A stretch of DNA of 43,911 nucleotides. Origin: JAFAGX01 sp035623255. GTDB lineage: Bacteria > Acidobacteriota > Terriglobia > Terriglobales > Acidobacteriaceae. Shown here one piece after another: positions 25,649 to 34,955 of this stretch. The DNA lies in the NCBI GenBank assembly GCA_035623255.1, contig DASPTU010000130.1, positions 1 through 43,911 on the forward strand, given 5' to 3'. Within the stretch, counting starts at the first letter, position 1, and the number at the start of each line of letters is the position of its first letter. The notes beneath the pieces are model-generated. The model was not told the origin of the DNA. It made no database searches and was given only the letters and a program-made list of their open reading frames with translations. A program made the position numbers and the translations under genes.

Positions 25649-28600
25649 ATGAAACGATTCAAGCTGATCTGCTTTCTGGTCTCGCTGTTCTTTGCGTCCT
25701 ATGTTTTCGCTCAGAGCATTGCGACGGGTGACTTGCACGTAACCGTGAAGGATCCAAGTGGAAAGTTGGTGACTGACGCAAGAGTAGACGCGAGTGATCC
25801 TGCCAAGGGACTGGAACGCATAGGAACAGGAAACGGGCAGGGAGAATATCGAGTGCTCGCTTTGCCTCCCGGTACTTATAAGGTCACAGTGGAAGCCTCC
25901 GGCTTCGCAAAGCTTGAGACAGGGAACGTGACAGTCACGGTGGGGCAGGTTGTCGACTTGCCGTTGAATCTCTCCCTGGCTGGAGCGAAGGAAGTTGTCA
26001 ATGTTAGTTCCTCGGCCGAGCTGGTGGAAACCGAACGAAGCTCGACCACTGACACGGTGGAGCAGCGCAGCATTGACGATCTTCCCATTAACGGCCGCAA
26101 TTACATTAATTTCACACTGACTGATTCACAGGTGGTTCGCGACAACGCTCCCAACATCGGGGCCGCACCAACATCCGGTCTGAATATGAGTGGGCAGCGC
26201 GCTCGATCCAACCTTGTCAACGTTGATGGTGCAGATGCTACTGACAACTCGACCAACGGTGTGCGCTCGACGGTTTCGCAGGAAGCTGTCCAGGAGTTTC
26301 AGATCATCACAAACGGTTACGCGCCCGAGTTTGGAAGAGCTGCCGGAGGCGTAGTTAATATCATTACGCGGTCGGGATCGAATGACTTTCACGGGGATGT
26401 TTTCGGTTATCTCCGGAACCGGAATTTTCAAGCCACGAATCCGTTCAGCACCGTACCGAATCCAGCCTACACACGAGTGCAGGCGGGCGTGGCATTTGGC
26501 GGGCCGATCAAGAAAGACAAAACCTACTACTTTTTTTCTTACGAGATCACGAGGCGTCATGAGACAGGATTTGCGACTCTCGGGCAAGGCGGATTGGGAT
26601 ATTGGGGACTCGAGAACTTCGATGCCACCAACATCTTTGCGCCCGGGCTGGTGCCGCCGGGAACATTCAACATTCAAGTGACCCCGCAGCAGGCGCAATT
26701 CTTGAGCACCCCTGGAATTCCCGCGGCCCTGCTGCAAGAGTACGCGTTTCTTGCCGGAGCCAGTTCCGGGGTCGGGCTCAACGGCAAATACCCGGCTGCG
26801 TTTGGGTTGCTGGTCGGAACCCCGGGCGGGCCACCAATTCCTACGAATGGAACCAGTCCCCTGGCTCAATTCGCGAGCTCCTGTAATCCCGGCAACACTC
26901 TGTGCAATGGCTTGCCAGGAGCTTTCCAGACTTTGAATTCTCAGGTGGGGAACTTTCCAGTATTTGAGGGCACCAGCTTGTATTCACTTCGCCTGGATCA
27001 CAACTTGAGCGAGCGAAACCGAATCATGCTGCGCACCAACGTCAGCCCGAGCACGATAACGGGAATCGAAGTCAACGGCGAGAACCAGACCTTCGGGCAG
27101 AACGCTCATTCGCGGACGTCGGAACAAACCTATCGCGATGCGGCTGGAGAAGCGCAGGACACGTGGACCATCGGCAACAACAAAGTCAACGAATTTCGCT
27201 TTCAATATGCGCGTCGCGGGTTGCTTTACAACTATTCGAGTGCTGCGGGCGGCTCCGACGTTGCCGTAAATATTCCGGGCTTCGGATACTTTGGACGCGA
27301 GCCGTACTCTTACATTCAACGTACGGAACAGCGCTATCAGTTCACCGACAATTTTTCCTGGAGCATCGGGCGTCACGACACCAAGTTTGGCGTCGATTTC
27401 AACTACATCCCTATCACCGCAACTTTCACGGTGAATTACGGGGGCGTTTATAGTTTTGGCGCCTTGACCAACAGCCAGGTGCTGGGGTCGGCTTTCTCAG
27501 CGCTACCGCCAGCACTGCAGCAACTGGTTCCGGGTTTTAATGCCGTACAGGCATACGGACTCGGGGTCCCACAGACGCTGGTCCAGGGAATCGGCAATCC
27601 GCACGACAGCTTCTCGAACAAGCCGCTGGGATTATTCTGGCAGGATTCGTGGCGACTACGTTCGAATCTGACGTTGAATTACGGCGTTCGCTACGACGTC
27701 GAATTCCCGCCGCAGCTTGCCTCGCCTGACCCGCTGGCCCTGGCAGCTTACAACAGCCTTGGCCTGCAAAAAGGAATTCAGACCGATACCAATAATGTTC
27801 AGCCCCGCGTTGGTTTGGCCTGGGATCCTAAGGGTGATGGCAAGAATGTCATTCGGGCTTCGTACGGAATCTTCTACGACCACCCTTTGCTCGGCCTGTA
27901 TTTCCTCGGCGACGCCTCTGACGGATCGAAAAGCGGGCAATTGTTGTTTGCAGGCGGAACACCGTGTGCGCCCGGTCCGGTTAATTTGAATCCGGCGAAT
28001 CTGAACGCAACCAATATTTTTCAGGGAATCTTGACGGTGCCCAGCTGTTTGCCGGGCGTGCCCGGCTACCAATCCAGTGGCCAGCGGTTCGACCCGGATC
28101 CGTTTACCACGCCTTCACCTAACAATCCCGGGCTCTTTGTAAATCAAAATTACCTTAATCCTGCGACATTCTTCCCTCTGGCGTTTCAGCCGTTCGGCTA
28201 TCCGCAGGCCAAGAATTTCGTTTATGCTTACTCGCAACAGGCGAATTTCACGATCGAACATGATTTCGGCCATGATTTTGCTTTGAGCCTGGCTTACAAC
28301 TTCAATGGCGGACGGCATCTGAACCGTCCAATTAACGCCAATACGACGCGTGGCGACTTCCTGGTGAAGAATTGGCAAGCAGCGGTTGCGGCCGGGGCTG
28401 CCCTGCCCACTGACAACCCCTTGAGCGTCGGCTCAGGAGCTCTCCCATGCGGCGCCGGGCCTGGCGGGCCGTGGGTTTCTGCAGCACTCGTAAACTTCTT
28501 CCGGCCTTCCGGGCTGAATCCAGCAATTGCTGGAGCCCTGCTCACGACACCCGCTGCGCCCTGCGTAGCGGAAGCCAAGCAACTTCTGCAGGCTGAGGGC

Positions 28601-29413
28601 CTGAGCACTGCCTGCAACCCCGCGACTTTAGCGGGGTGTGTTCCATTTAGCGACATGGTGGCCAACTACTCGAACGGGAGCTCGAATTACAGCGGTTTTT
28701 CTGCGAACCTCCGCAAGCGGTTTGGCAGCCACTATCAATTGCTGGCGTCATACACATATTCGCACGCCATTGATGATTCCACCGACCTGCAAGCACCGCT
28801 TTCCCCACAGGACAGCTATTACGCCAGTCTCGAGCGATCCAGCTCACTTTTCGACCAGCGCCATCGTTTTGTATTCAGCGGGGTATATCAAAGCGGCAGG
28901 GTCGGCGGGAGTGGCATTGGAAGCAAGCTGCTGAGCAACTGGACAGTGGCGCCGATTCTTGATATTGCGTCCGGGCGGCCGTTCAACATTCTCACGGGGG
29001 TTGCGGACAATTTCCAGTTCTCGCCTGACACCGGTCGTCCGAATGTCGTCCCATCGGGAACTGCGCCGACGCCGTGCGGTCCGGCCATTCCCTCGAAGTT
29101 CTCACCGACGGGCTTTTTCCAGGAACCCTGCTACGCGATCTTTGCGGCCGGCGGTACTCCGACATTGCTTTCCCTTGACGGCACTCTAGGCCGCAATGCG
29201 GGTTTTCAACCCTGGACCGTTTTCAATGATCTTCGCATTGCGCGCCGCCTCTACTTTGGTGAACGTGTGAACCTGGACTTGATTGCTGATATGTTCAACA
29301 TTGCTAACCGATTCAACGTTTCAGCCGTCAATCAGTTATTCACGGCTGCGGGCCAGCCGACGGCGGCGTATGATCCGCGACAGTTCCAATTCGCCATGAA
29401 AGTGAACTGGTAG
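25649..29413 (+). CDS. TonB-dependent receptor with carboxypeptidase-regulatory N-terminal domain (Oar-like)
   Basis: A 1254-residue outer-membrane protein. Signal peptide: residues 1-20, cut after VFA. A carboxypeptidase-regulatory-like beta domain follows (about 25-105, with GEYRVLALPPGTYKVTVEA). The plug domain (about 125-245) includes DDLPINGRNYINFTL and GGVVNIITRSGSNDFHG. The rest is a large beta barrel with many alternating aromatic strands, ending in the outer-membrane signal FQFAMKVNW with a terminal Trp. No TonB box is obvious. Acidobacterial genomes carry dozens of such receptors, probably for oligosaccharide, peptide or metal uptake. ATG at 25649, with AGGGAG upstream, replaces an earlier in-frame TTG that would precede the signal peptide. 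Confidence 0.93.
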   Translation: MKRFKLICFLVSLFFASYVFAQSIATGDLHVTVKDPSGKLVTDARVDASDPAKGLERIGTGNGQGEYRVLALPPGTYKVTVEASGFAKLETGNVTVTVGQVVDLPLNLSLAGAKEVVNVSSSAELVETERSSTTDTVEQRSIDDLPINGRNYINFTLTDSQVVRDNAPNIGAAPTSGLNMSGQRARSNLVNVDGADATDNSTNGVRSTVSQEAVQEFQIITNGYAPEFGRAAGGVVNIITRSGSNDFHGDVFGYLRNRNFQATNPFSTVPNPAYTRVQAGVAFGGPIKKDKTYYFFSYEITRRHETGFATLGQGGLGYWGLENFDATNIFAPGLVPPGTFNIQVTPQQAQFLSTPGIPAALLQEYAFLAGASSGVGLNGKYPAAFGLLVGTPGGPPIPTNGTSPLAQFASSCNPGNTLCNGLPGAFQTLNSQVGNFPVFEGTSLYSLRLDHNLSERNRIMLRTNVSPSTITGIEVNGENQTFGQNAHSRTSEQTYRDAAGEAQDTWTIGNNKVNEFRFQYARRGLLYNYSSAAGGSDVAVNIPGFGYFGREPYSYIQRTEQRYQFTDNFSWSIGRHDTKFGVDFNYIPITATFTVNYGGVYSFGALTNSQVLGSAFSALPPALQQLVPGFNAVQAYGLGVPQTLVQGIGNPHDSFSNKPLGLFWQDSWRLRSNLTLNYGVRYDVEFPPQLASPDPLALAAYNSLGLQKGIQTDTNNVQPRVGLAWDPKGDGKNVIRASYGIFYDHPLLGLYFLGDASDGSKSGQLLFAGGTPCAPGPVNLNPANLNATNIFQGILTVPSCLPGVPGYQSSGQRFDPDPFTTPSPNNPGLFVNQNYLNPATFFPLAFQPFGYPQAKNFVYAYSQQANFTIEHDFGHDFALSLAYNFNGGRHLNRPINANTTRGDFLVKNWQAAVAAGAALPTDNPLSVGSGALPCGAGPGGPWVSAALVNFFRPSGLNPAIAGALLTTPAAPCVAEAKQLLQAEGLSTACNPATLAGCVPFSDMVANYSNGSSNYSGFSANLRKRFGSHYQLLASYTYSHAIDDSTDLQAPLSPQDSYYASLERSSSLFDQRHRFVFSGVYQSGRVGGSGIGSKLLSNWTVAPILDIASGRPFNILTGVADNFQFSPDTGRPNVVPSGTAPTPCGPAIPSKFSPTGFFQEPCYAIFAAGGTPTLLSLDGTLGRNAGFQPWTVFNDLRIARRLYFGERVNLDLIADMFNIANRFNVSAVNQLFTAAGQPTAAYDPRQFQFAMKVNW

Positions 29414-29453
29414 CAACGCAGGTTGACGGAAACCGCGAACCAGAGGTGGAAAG

Positions 29454-30083
29454 ATGTATCTTCGGACGCTCCTTTTCCTGCTCTTGATGCTGTGTCATCC
29501 TGGTTTGCTGACGGCTCAGAGTACGGCTGAGAGCGGACCCGCCTCCCAGTTGCCGAACTACACGGCGGACGGCCAACTGGTATTTCCGGCAAATTATCGC
29601 GAATGGATTTATCTGAGCTCGGGTGTCGACATGAGCTACTTTCAGAACCCAACGGCCATGGGACACTCCATGTTCGATACTGTGTTTGTTAACCCGCAGG
29701 CCTACAGATCATTTCTGCAGACCGGTACCTGGCCTGATAAGACCATGCTGGTGCTGGAGGTCCGGGTTGCAGGCAGCAATGCGTCCATCAACAAGAGCGG
29801 CCACTTCCAGACCACTGAACTGATGGGGCGAGAAGTTCACGTAAAGGATGAGTCACGCTTCTCCGACAAGTGGGCGTTTTTCGGCTTCGACGACAAAGAT
29901 ACGGCCAAGATGGTTCCTAAAGAGGCTGCCTGCTACTCATGCCACGAGCAGCATGGAGCTGTGGACACGACTTTTGTGCAGTTCTATCCAACCCTGATCG
30001 ATATCGCCAAGCACAAGGGCACGTTGAGTGCGAACTATCTGAAGGACGAAGCGGGGCACGCCGAAGCGAAGAAGAAGAAGTAA
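29454..30083 (+). CDS. Cytochrome P460-like c-type cytochrome
   Basis: A 209-residue secreted haem protein. The signal peptide spans residues 1-21 (cut after LTA). The P460 domain starts at PNYTADGQLVFPANYREW (34-51) and ends with the haem c motif Cys160-Tyr-Ser-Cys163-His164 followed by VDTTFVQFYPTL, the family's C-terminal landmark. Classical P460 oxidises hydroxylamine or nitric oxide with a lysine-crosslinked haem; many homologues are not nitrifiers. Lysines 109-131 (NKSGH region and VKDES) are candidates for the crosslink, but this cannot be settled here. It lies 40 bases after the TonB-dependent receptor, so the two are probably cotranscribed. It needs the haem-attachment system encoded by the ccm genes. 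Confidence 0.85.
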   Translation: MYLRTLLFLLLMLCHPGLLTAQSTAESGPASQLPNYTADGQLVFPANYREWIYLSSGVDMSYFQNPTAMGHSMFDTVFVNPQAYRSFLQTGTWPDKTMLVLEVRVAGSNASINKSGHFQTTELMGREVHVKDESRFSDKWAFFGFDDKDTAKMVPKEAACYSCHEQHGAVDTTFVQFYPTLIDIAKHKGTLSANYLKDEAGHAEAKKKK

Positions 30084-30154
30084 TTTGCACGCCGCGCAGC
30101 CTTCCTCCAAGTTTCGCCGGAAGCGTCCAGGATTTTCCGCGTAAAATAGAAAGC

Positions 30155-31321
30155 GTGCGGCGAGTTTACTTCGATAACAACGCGACGACTCCGCTTCTAC
30201 CTGAGGTCTTCGAGGCAATGCGGCCTTATTTCTCGGAGCACTTCGGAAACGCCTCTTCCATTCACCATCACGGGCAGGAAACGCGCGCGGCGGTGGAACG
30301 TGCCCGGGAGTCGGTGGCTGCGCTGATCGCGTGCAAGCCATCAGAGGTCGTACTTACCAGCGGCGGCACAGAAGCCGACAATCTGGCTGTTTTCGGCGTG
30401 GTTCAGAAAGGTGATCACGTAATTTCCTCGACCGTCGAACACCATGCGGTGTTGAATTCCTGCAGGCACCTGCAGTCGATTGGTTGTGATGTGACCTATG
30501 TGCCGGTAAATGGGCGAGGATTGATCGATCCAGATGATGTGCGCCGGGCGTTGCGTCCCAATACGAAGCTCATCACGATCATGACTGCGAACAACGAAAC
30601 CGGTGTTCTGCAGCCGGTCGAGGGCATTGGCAAAATCGCGGCCGAAGCTGATATTTACTTTCATACAGACGCGGCACAGGCCACGGGGAAGGTCCCAGTC
30701 GACGTGAAGCGCATAGGATGCAACATGCTTTCGCTATCGGGACACAAAATGCACGGGCCACAAGGGATCGGTGCTCTGTTCGTTCGCAAAGGAGCACGTG
30801 TGCAACCCATGCTTTGGGGCGGAAGCCATGAACGGTCACGCCGCGCAGGAACTGAGAACGTACCTGGAATTGTTGGCCTGGGTCGGGCGTCAGAGCTGGC
30901 GAAGATCGCGTTAGAGCGGGACCAGCCTGCGCGCATGGCTGAGATGCGTGATCAGCTCGAAAACAGGATTTTGGCAGATGTGAAGGGCACTCGGGTGAAC
31001 GGGCAAGGGGCGCCCCGCGTGCCGAACACTTCCAACATCCTTTTCGATGGCATCGAAGGGGAAGCGCTGGTGATCGCGCTCGATCTGAAGGGACTAGCGG
31101 TTTCTACCGGCGCGGCGTGTTCCTCCGGGGCGATTGAACCTTCTCATGTTCTCACCGCAATGGGGTTGGCTCCGGACTGTGCTCGCGCCAGCATTCGCTT
31201 CAGCCTGGGAAAGCAGAACACGAATGAAGACGTCGAGCTCGCAGTCAGCCTGATTGATCAAACAGTCGCCCGCCTGCGGGAATTGTCGCCGGTTTACAAT
31301 AAAGAAGCTATCAGCCGTTAG
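30155..31321 (+). CDS. Cysteine desulfurase (IscS/NifS family)
   Basis: A 388-residue PLP enzyme that removes sulfur from cysteine and hands it to thiolation or Fe-S systems. The opening VYFDNNATTPLLPEV is classic. The PLP Schiff-base Lys is Lys198 in LSLSGHKMHGP, and the sulfur-accepting Cys is Cys322 in STGAACSSGAIEP. TDAAQATGK (171-179) binds the cofactor. The family start is a GTG at 30155; a longer frame upstream overlaps the cytochrome gene and is rejected. mnmA follows 67 bases on, which suits a sulfur-relay pair for tRNA 2-thiouridine. It may also serve Fe-S clusters. No iscU follows. Confidence 0.94.
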   Translation: MRRVYFDNNATTPLLPEVFEAMRPYFSEHFGNASSIHHHGQETRAAVERARESVAALIACKPSEVVLTSGGTEADNLAVFGVVQKGDHVISSTVEHHAVLNSCRHLQSIGCDVTYVPVNGRGLIDPDDVRRALRPNTKLITIMTANNETGVLQPVEGIGKIAAEADIYFHTDAAQATGKVPVDVKRIGCNMLSLSGHKMHGPQGIGALFVRKGARVQPMLWGGSHERSRRAGTENVPGIVGLGRASELAKIALERDQPARMAEMRDQLENRILADVKGTRVNGQGAPRVPNTSNILFDGIEGEALVIALDLKGLAVSTGAACSSGAIEPSHVLTAMGLAPDCARASIRFSLGKQNTNEDVELAVSLIDQTVARLRELSPVYNKEAISR

Positions 31322-31388
31322 CAGGCAGCCCCGCACGGCTGTAAAGGCCCCTGCTACGAGGGCCTGACTGCTGATTGCTGACTACTGA

Positions 31389-32501
31389 ATGCTTTCACAT
31401 AAGACCATTGCCGTAGCCATGTCCGGTGGAGTTGATTCCTCGACCGTAGCGGCGATGCTGCGCACGGACGGATATGACGTCATTGGCCTGACGATGCAGT
31501 TATGGAACCAGCGGCGGCTGGCGGGACACCCTGGCATACCGGAAGCTGTTCAGGGCCGTTGCTGCTCTCTCGACGATGTTTACGATGCACGGCGAGTCGC
31601 GGAGACACTCGGCATTCCTTATTACGTTGTTAACCATGAGGATCGTTTCGAGCGCGATGTGGTGCGACCCTTTGTGGAAGAGTATCTCTCAGGGCGGACA
31701 CCCATTCCCTGCAGTCTTTGCAACAATCATCTGAAGTTCGATCAGCTCTTGGTCGTTGCACGCCAGATCGGCGCCGAGGCGGTGGCGACTGGACACTACG
31801 CGCGGGTCGAGTTCGACGAGCACCGGGCCAGGTGGCTCCTGAAGCGGGCGACGGATGTCAGCAAGGACCAAACCTATTTTCTTTTCGGCCTTACGCAAGA
31901 GCAACTCAGCCGGACGCTGTTCCCCCTAGGAGGAATGACGAAGGCTGAAGTGCGGGCACTGGCCAAGCGATACGGTCTGGCGCTGGCAGAAAAGCCCGAC
32001 TCGCAGGAAATCTGTTTCGTTCCCGGAGGCGACTACAAGAATTTTCTCGATGCTTATATGGCCGAGCAGGGGGAGGGACTGCCCGATACCGCCGGCGAGC
32101 TAGTCACGACCGGCGGTGAAGTGATCGGCGAGCATCACGGCATTCACAACTTCACCGTGGGGCAGCGCAAGGGTTTGGGAGTGGCTACCGGATCGCCGTT
32201 ATATGTCATTCAAATCAAGGGAGACGCTCGTCAGGTGGTGGTAGGAAATGAGGGGGAACTCTATTCGCGCACTTGTCGCGCGCGGCGAGTCAATCTAATT
32301 TCGGTCGACCAGCTGCGCGAGCCGATGAAAGTTTCGGTAAAGATTCGTCACAAGCATGCGGGAGCTGCCGCGACCATCGAGAAGTCCGGCGCTGATGACA
32401 TCCAGATAAGCTTCGAAGAGCCGCAGCGCGCCGTCACACCCGGCCAGGCGGCAGTGTTCTACGCCGAAGATGTAGTTGTCGGCGGCGGCTGGATCGCCTA
32501 G
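31389..32501 (+). CDS. mnmA: tRNA 2-thiouridylase MnmA
   Basis: A 370-residue ATP-dependent enzyme that makes s2U34 in tRNAs for Glu, Gln and Lys. The P-loop-like PPi motif SGGVDSS lies at residues 12-18. The catalytic cysteine is Cys111 in PCSLCNNHLKF, and the persulfide-receiving Cys is Cys209 in SQEICFVPGGDY. HNFTVGQRKGLG (about 255-266) marks the central domain, and a C-terminal barrel with FYAEDVVVGGGWI ends the protein. The ATG at 31389 has no clear ribosome site. It follows the cysteine desulfurase that likely provides its sulfur. Confidence 0.96.
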   Translation: MLSHKTIAVAMSGGVDSSTVAAMLRTDGYDVIGLTMQLWNQRRLAGHPGIPEAVQGRCCSLDDVYDARRVAETLGIPYYVVNHEDRFERDVVRPFVEEYLSGRTPIPCSLCNNHLKFDQLLVVARQIGAEAVATGHYARVEFDEHRARWLLKRATDVSKDQTYFLFGLTQEQLSRTLFPLGGMTKAEVRALAKRYGLALAEKPDSQEICFVPGGDYKNFLDAYMAEQGEGLPDTAGELVTTGGEVIGEHHGIHNFTVGQRKGLGVATGSPLYVIQIKGDARQVVVGNEGELYSRTCRARRVNLISVDQLREPMKVSVKIRHKHAGAAATIEKSGADDIQISFEEPQRAVTPGQAAVFYAEDVVVGGGWIA

Positions 32502-32585
32502 TTTTTCCCATCGAACAAAAAACCCAGCCCGTCGGAAAACCTTTTGCGGGTTGCTGGCTTCAGCTATAGGAGAAAGGGAAATGCT

Positions 32586-33323
32586 ATGAGAAGACAGCTT
32601 TCTTTTGTGCTCCTGGCGACACTTTTGACAGGAATCGCTGTGGCACAGACCTCAACTTCAGAGCAGAGCAGCGCAACCCCGTCGGCGGAGAACCAGGTTC
32701 GGTTTACGCCAGGATCCGAGCTCCGCGCGGTGTTGGAAAAGACGGTTGATGCAAAGAAAGCCAAAGAAGGAGATGTGGTGCACGCGAAAACGTTGGACGA
32801 GATCAAGTCTGGGACACAGGTGATTGCGCCTCGAGGATCAAGGGTAATCGGGCACGTGGTTGCCGCCACCCCGCACGGGAAAGATACGCCTTCACGCCTG
32901 GAGATTGCCTTCGACAAGCTGGAGCTGGAGAATGGTTCGGAAGTTCCTCTGCAGGCCACGATCCAGGCCCTGTCCAACCCACTGAACAATATGAGCGCGG
33001 GATACGACAACGCGGGGCCGCCTATGGGTGGAGGGAATAGCCCGATGGGTGGCGGGAATGGCCCGGTGGGTGGAGGCGCCCGCACTGGTGGAATGCAACC
33101 CAGCCAGCCAGCTGGGGCTCCAAACGCCGGCAATATGGGCAACGCAGGTGGAGCATCGTCACAAAACGCTCCGAGCGGTGGGATCTCCTCGAATGCGCAA
33201 GGAGTCCAGGGTATTTCAGGAGTTTCGCTGAGCCCAGGCCCGGCTCACGATTCAATGCTTACGTCTGAAAAGCACAACGTGAAGCTGGAAGGCGGCACGC
33301 AGATGGTTTTACGCGTGGAATAG
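32586..33323 (+). CDS. Secreted hypothetical protein with Gly/Met/Asn-rich repeats
   Basis: A 245-residue exported protein of unknown function. The signal peptide is residues 1-18 (cut after VAQ). Residues 33-130 form a conserved-looking globular domain with FTPGSELRAVLEKTVDAKKAKEGD (seen as FTPGSELRAVLE then AKKAKEGD), TQVIAPRGSRVIG and RLEIAFDKLEL; I recall similar acidobacterial domains of unknown function with a pattern resembling TrbI/VirB10-type beta barrels, but not a firm match. Residues 140-200 are low-complexity Gly/Ala/Asn/Pro. Start: AAAGGG about seven bases before ATG 32586. An ATG five bases earlier opens a frame that stops after two codons. Confidence 0.75.
   Translation: MRRQLSFVLLATLLTGIAVAQTSTSEQSSATPSAENQVRFTPGSELRAVLEKTVDAKKAKEGDVVHAKTLDEIKSGTQVIAPRGSRVIGHVVAATPHGKDTPSRLEIAFDKLELENGSEVPLQATIQALSNPLNNMSAGYDNAGPPMGGGNSPMGGGNGPVGGGARTGGMQPSQPAGAPNAGNMGNAGGASSQNAPSGGISSNAQGVQGISGVSLSPGPAHDSMLTSEKHNVKLEGGTQMVLRVE
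33024..33086 (+). repeat. Three tandem 21-base repeats in the coding region
   Basis: Units at 33024-33044, 33045-33065 and 33066-33086 encode MGGGNSP, MGGGNGP and a divergent VGGGART. The first two differ at only two bases. The copies lie in frame inside the low-complexity part of the preceding gene and probably form a flexible linker that can expand or contract by slippage. Confidence 0.75.
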
Positions 33324-33351
33324 CAGCCCGTCGACAGTCCCGAGGCGAAAA

Positions 33352-33855
33352 TTAGATAAACATTTCGTCCTGCGCCACAGGCGACGTAGTCCGCTGACGC
33401 CGTTTTCCGGCAAACAAGAATTCCATTCCGGCGACGACGCCCTGGAAAAGACCCGATGCCTGGCGCACGGGTGAAACAACTGTCTTCTGGACCAGTTCCG
33501 TAGTCTGCTCCACTCGGTCGAGCGTGCGGCCGAGCAATTCATCGGCACGAATCACCTGCAGCCGTGTGCGGTCAATTACATCGCTGACCGTGGCATCGAT
33601 GCGCTCTAGCTGCTTGCGAACGACGGTGCTCGATTCGCTGGCATTGGTCACAAGAGTTTCCACTTTCGGGCGCAAATCGGCGAGCATGGACTGCACTAAT
33701 TCCGCGGTCGGCAAAACCTTACCACGCACTTCGCTGGCCAGAGCTTCCAAACGAGCGGTGCTCTGCCGAACCGCCAGATACATCGCGACAAGTATTCCAG
33801 CCTGAATGACCACAGCGGCCGCAGTGACAGCGATGAAGATCGTCAAGTTTTCCAT
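33352..33855 (-). CDS. Membrane-anchored coiled-coil hypothetical (DUF948-like)
   Basis: A 167-residue protein. One N-terminal membrane helix (residues 3-24) is followed by a long amphipathic coiled coil (about 30-130) with heptad-like Leu/Val spacing, and a short basic tail (KRRQR). The shape resembles DUF948 proteins that accompany YtxH-like proteins. ATG at 33855 is chosen because GGAG lies nine bases upstream; an upstream in-frame Met is only seven residues away. The gene follows a YtxH-like gene on the same strand, so both likely form a small envelope operon. Function unknown. Confidence 0.75.
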   Translation of the reverse strand: MENLTIFIAVTAAAVVIQAGILVAMYLAVRQSTARLEALASEVRGKVLPTAELVQSMLADLRPKVETLVTNASESSTVVRKQLERIDATVSDVIDRTRLQVIRADELLGRTLDRVEQTTELVQKTVVSPVRQASGLFQGVVAGMEFLFAGKRRQRTTSPVAQDEMFI

Positions 33856-33894
33856 AGGATGCTCCGCCCGCAGCACGGCGAAACGGAGGACAGA

Positions 33895-34206
33895 TTACTG
33901 ATTCTGTGTGCCGGCGCCTTCGGGCCTGGTTACCTCCTGGTACGCCTGTTTGCCTGCTTCATAGGCAGAACGGAATTGCTCCTTCTGCTGATTCAGAATG
34001 TCACGGCCGCGGTCAGCCCATCCGCCGGCTTGCTCGCGGGCCTGACGGGCGCGCTCGCGCATGAAGTCGCGACCTTCTTCGGCCTTCGAACGCAACGCCT
34101 CGCGTGTTTCACTCCCGGCACGCGGGGCATACAGAATTCCAGCCACGGCACCCAAACCGAGCCCCGCCAAGAACCAAACAAAACTATTACTGTCTCTGTC
34201 CGACAT
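33895..34206 (-). CDS. YtxH-domain protein
   Basis: A 103-residue protein with an N-terminal membrane helix (residues 8-24, FVWFLAGLGLGAVAGIL) followed at once by YAPRAGSETREALR, the YtxH signature. A coiled-coil rich in Arg, Glu and Gln follows (residues 35-85). YtxH-like proteins are small stress-related membrane proteins of unknown mechanism. ATG at 34206 is preceded by GGAGG (minus strand, 34214-34218) seven bases upstream, which decides the start. It precedes the coiled-coil gene at 33352-33855 by 39 bases. Confidence 0.85.
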   Translation of the reverse strand: MSDRDSNSFVWFLAGLGLGAVAGILYAPRAGSETREALRSKAEEGRDFMRERARQAREQAGGWADRGRDILNQQKEQFRSAYEAGKQAYQEVTRPEGAGTQNQ

Positions 34207-34498
34207 AAGAAGGCCTCCAATCATTCCGACCTAACGGGATGGTAGCACCCGATATGGCGAATTACAATTCGTCGCAGTACGTAGTGGTGCAGTTCGACAA
34301 GGAGGCGATCCAAGCGCGCGGTTATTGTGTCGCAAGCAACTCGACACTTCGCGCGGATTGCCCAGATCCCTCGCTACGCAAAAGCGGCTTACTCGAGATG
34401 AACAATCAAACTCCACCACAGCCCAGTTTTATGCGACCGCGCCACTTGCGCTAACGGCCTACAAGCGAGACAATGTGCCCTCACGGGGTGGGGCTTTC

Positions 34499-34921
34499 GT
34501 GTCGGACAGAAAGTATCGTCAGCGCGGATATCAGGACAGCGGCGCCGACCGGCCGAAACCATCCGGTGAAAAGCCAGTCAAAAAGGATACCTTCGGTCCC
34601 CGTCCAGTGCACATGCCGGGGACGCATACGGTCTCGCGATGTGCCCAATGCGGGACTTTGTTGCCGCCTGGAATTGATGCAAGTGGCCGATGTCCCAAGT
34701 GTGGCTTTGAGTTGCACTCCTGCCGCCAATGCACGTATTTCGATACCTCCAGCCGATTCGAATGCAGCCAGCCGATTCCGGAACGGATTTCGCGAAAAGA
34801 CGAGCGCAACCAATGCACGTTCTACTCGATGCGTGTACGGGTTGAAAAGGAAACTTCCACTCCGAGTGCAACTCGACCAGTGGATGCGCGCCAGGCCTTC
34901 GAGAATCTATTCAAGAAATAA
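34499..34921 (+). CDS. Zinc-ribbon hypothetical protein
   Basis: A 140-residue protein. The N-terminal 45 residues are basic and disordered (SDRKYRQRGYQDSG). A compact cysteine-rich core follows with CAQCG, CPKCG, CRQC, FECSQP and QCTFY, which can hold two zinc ribbons. The C terminus ends in an amphipathic helix (RQAFENLFKK). I recognise no catalytic motif, and nucleic-acid or protein binding is plausible. The frame extends upstream to 34325, but GTG at 34499 follows a GGGGTGGGG stretch and begins the conserved-looking part. The 292 bases from 34207 to 34498 hold no other gene I can support. Confidence 0.75.
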   Translation: MSDRKYRQRGYQDSGADRPKPSGEKPVKKDTFGPRPVHMPGTHTVSRCAQCGTLLPPGIDASGRCPKCGFELHSCRQCTYFDTSSRFECSQPIPERISRKDERNQCTFYSMRVRVEKETSTPSATRPVDARQAFENLFKK

Positions 34922-34955
34922 ATTGATGGTCGATCCAGCAACAGTCGCTGAGAAT

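Noticed and set aside
29939..30154. Upstream extension of the cysteine desulfurase frame
   Set aside because: It overlaps the cytochrome P460 gene in another frame, and family members start near VYFDNNATT.
31345..31365. AGGCCC/GGGCCT hairpin after the cysteine desulfurase gene as a terminator
   Set aside because: The stem is six pairs with a nine-base loop and no T run. The downstream mnmA is better read as part of the same unit.
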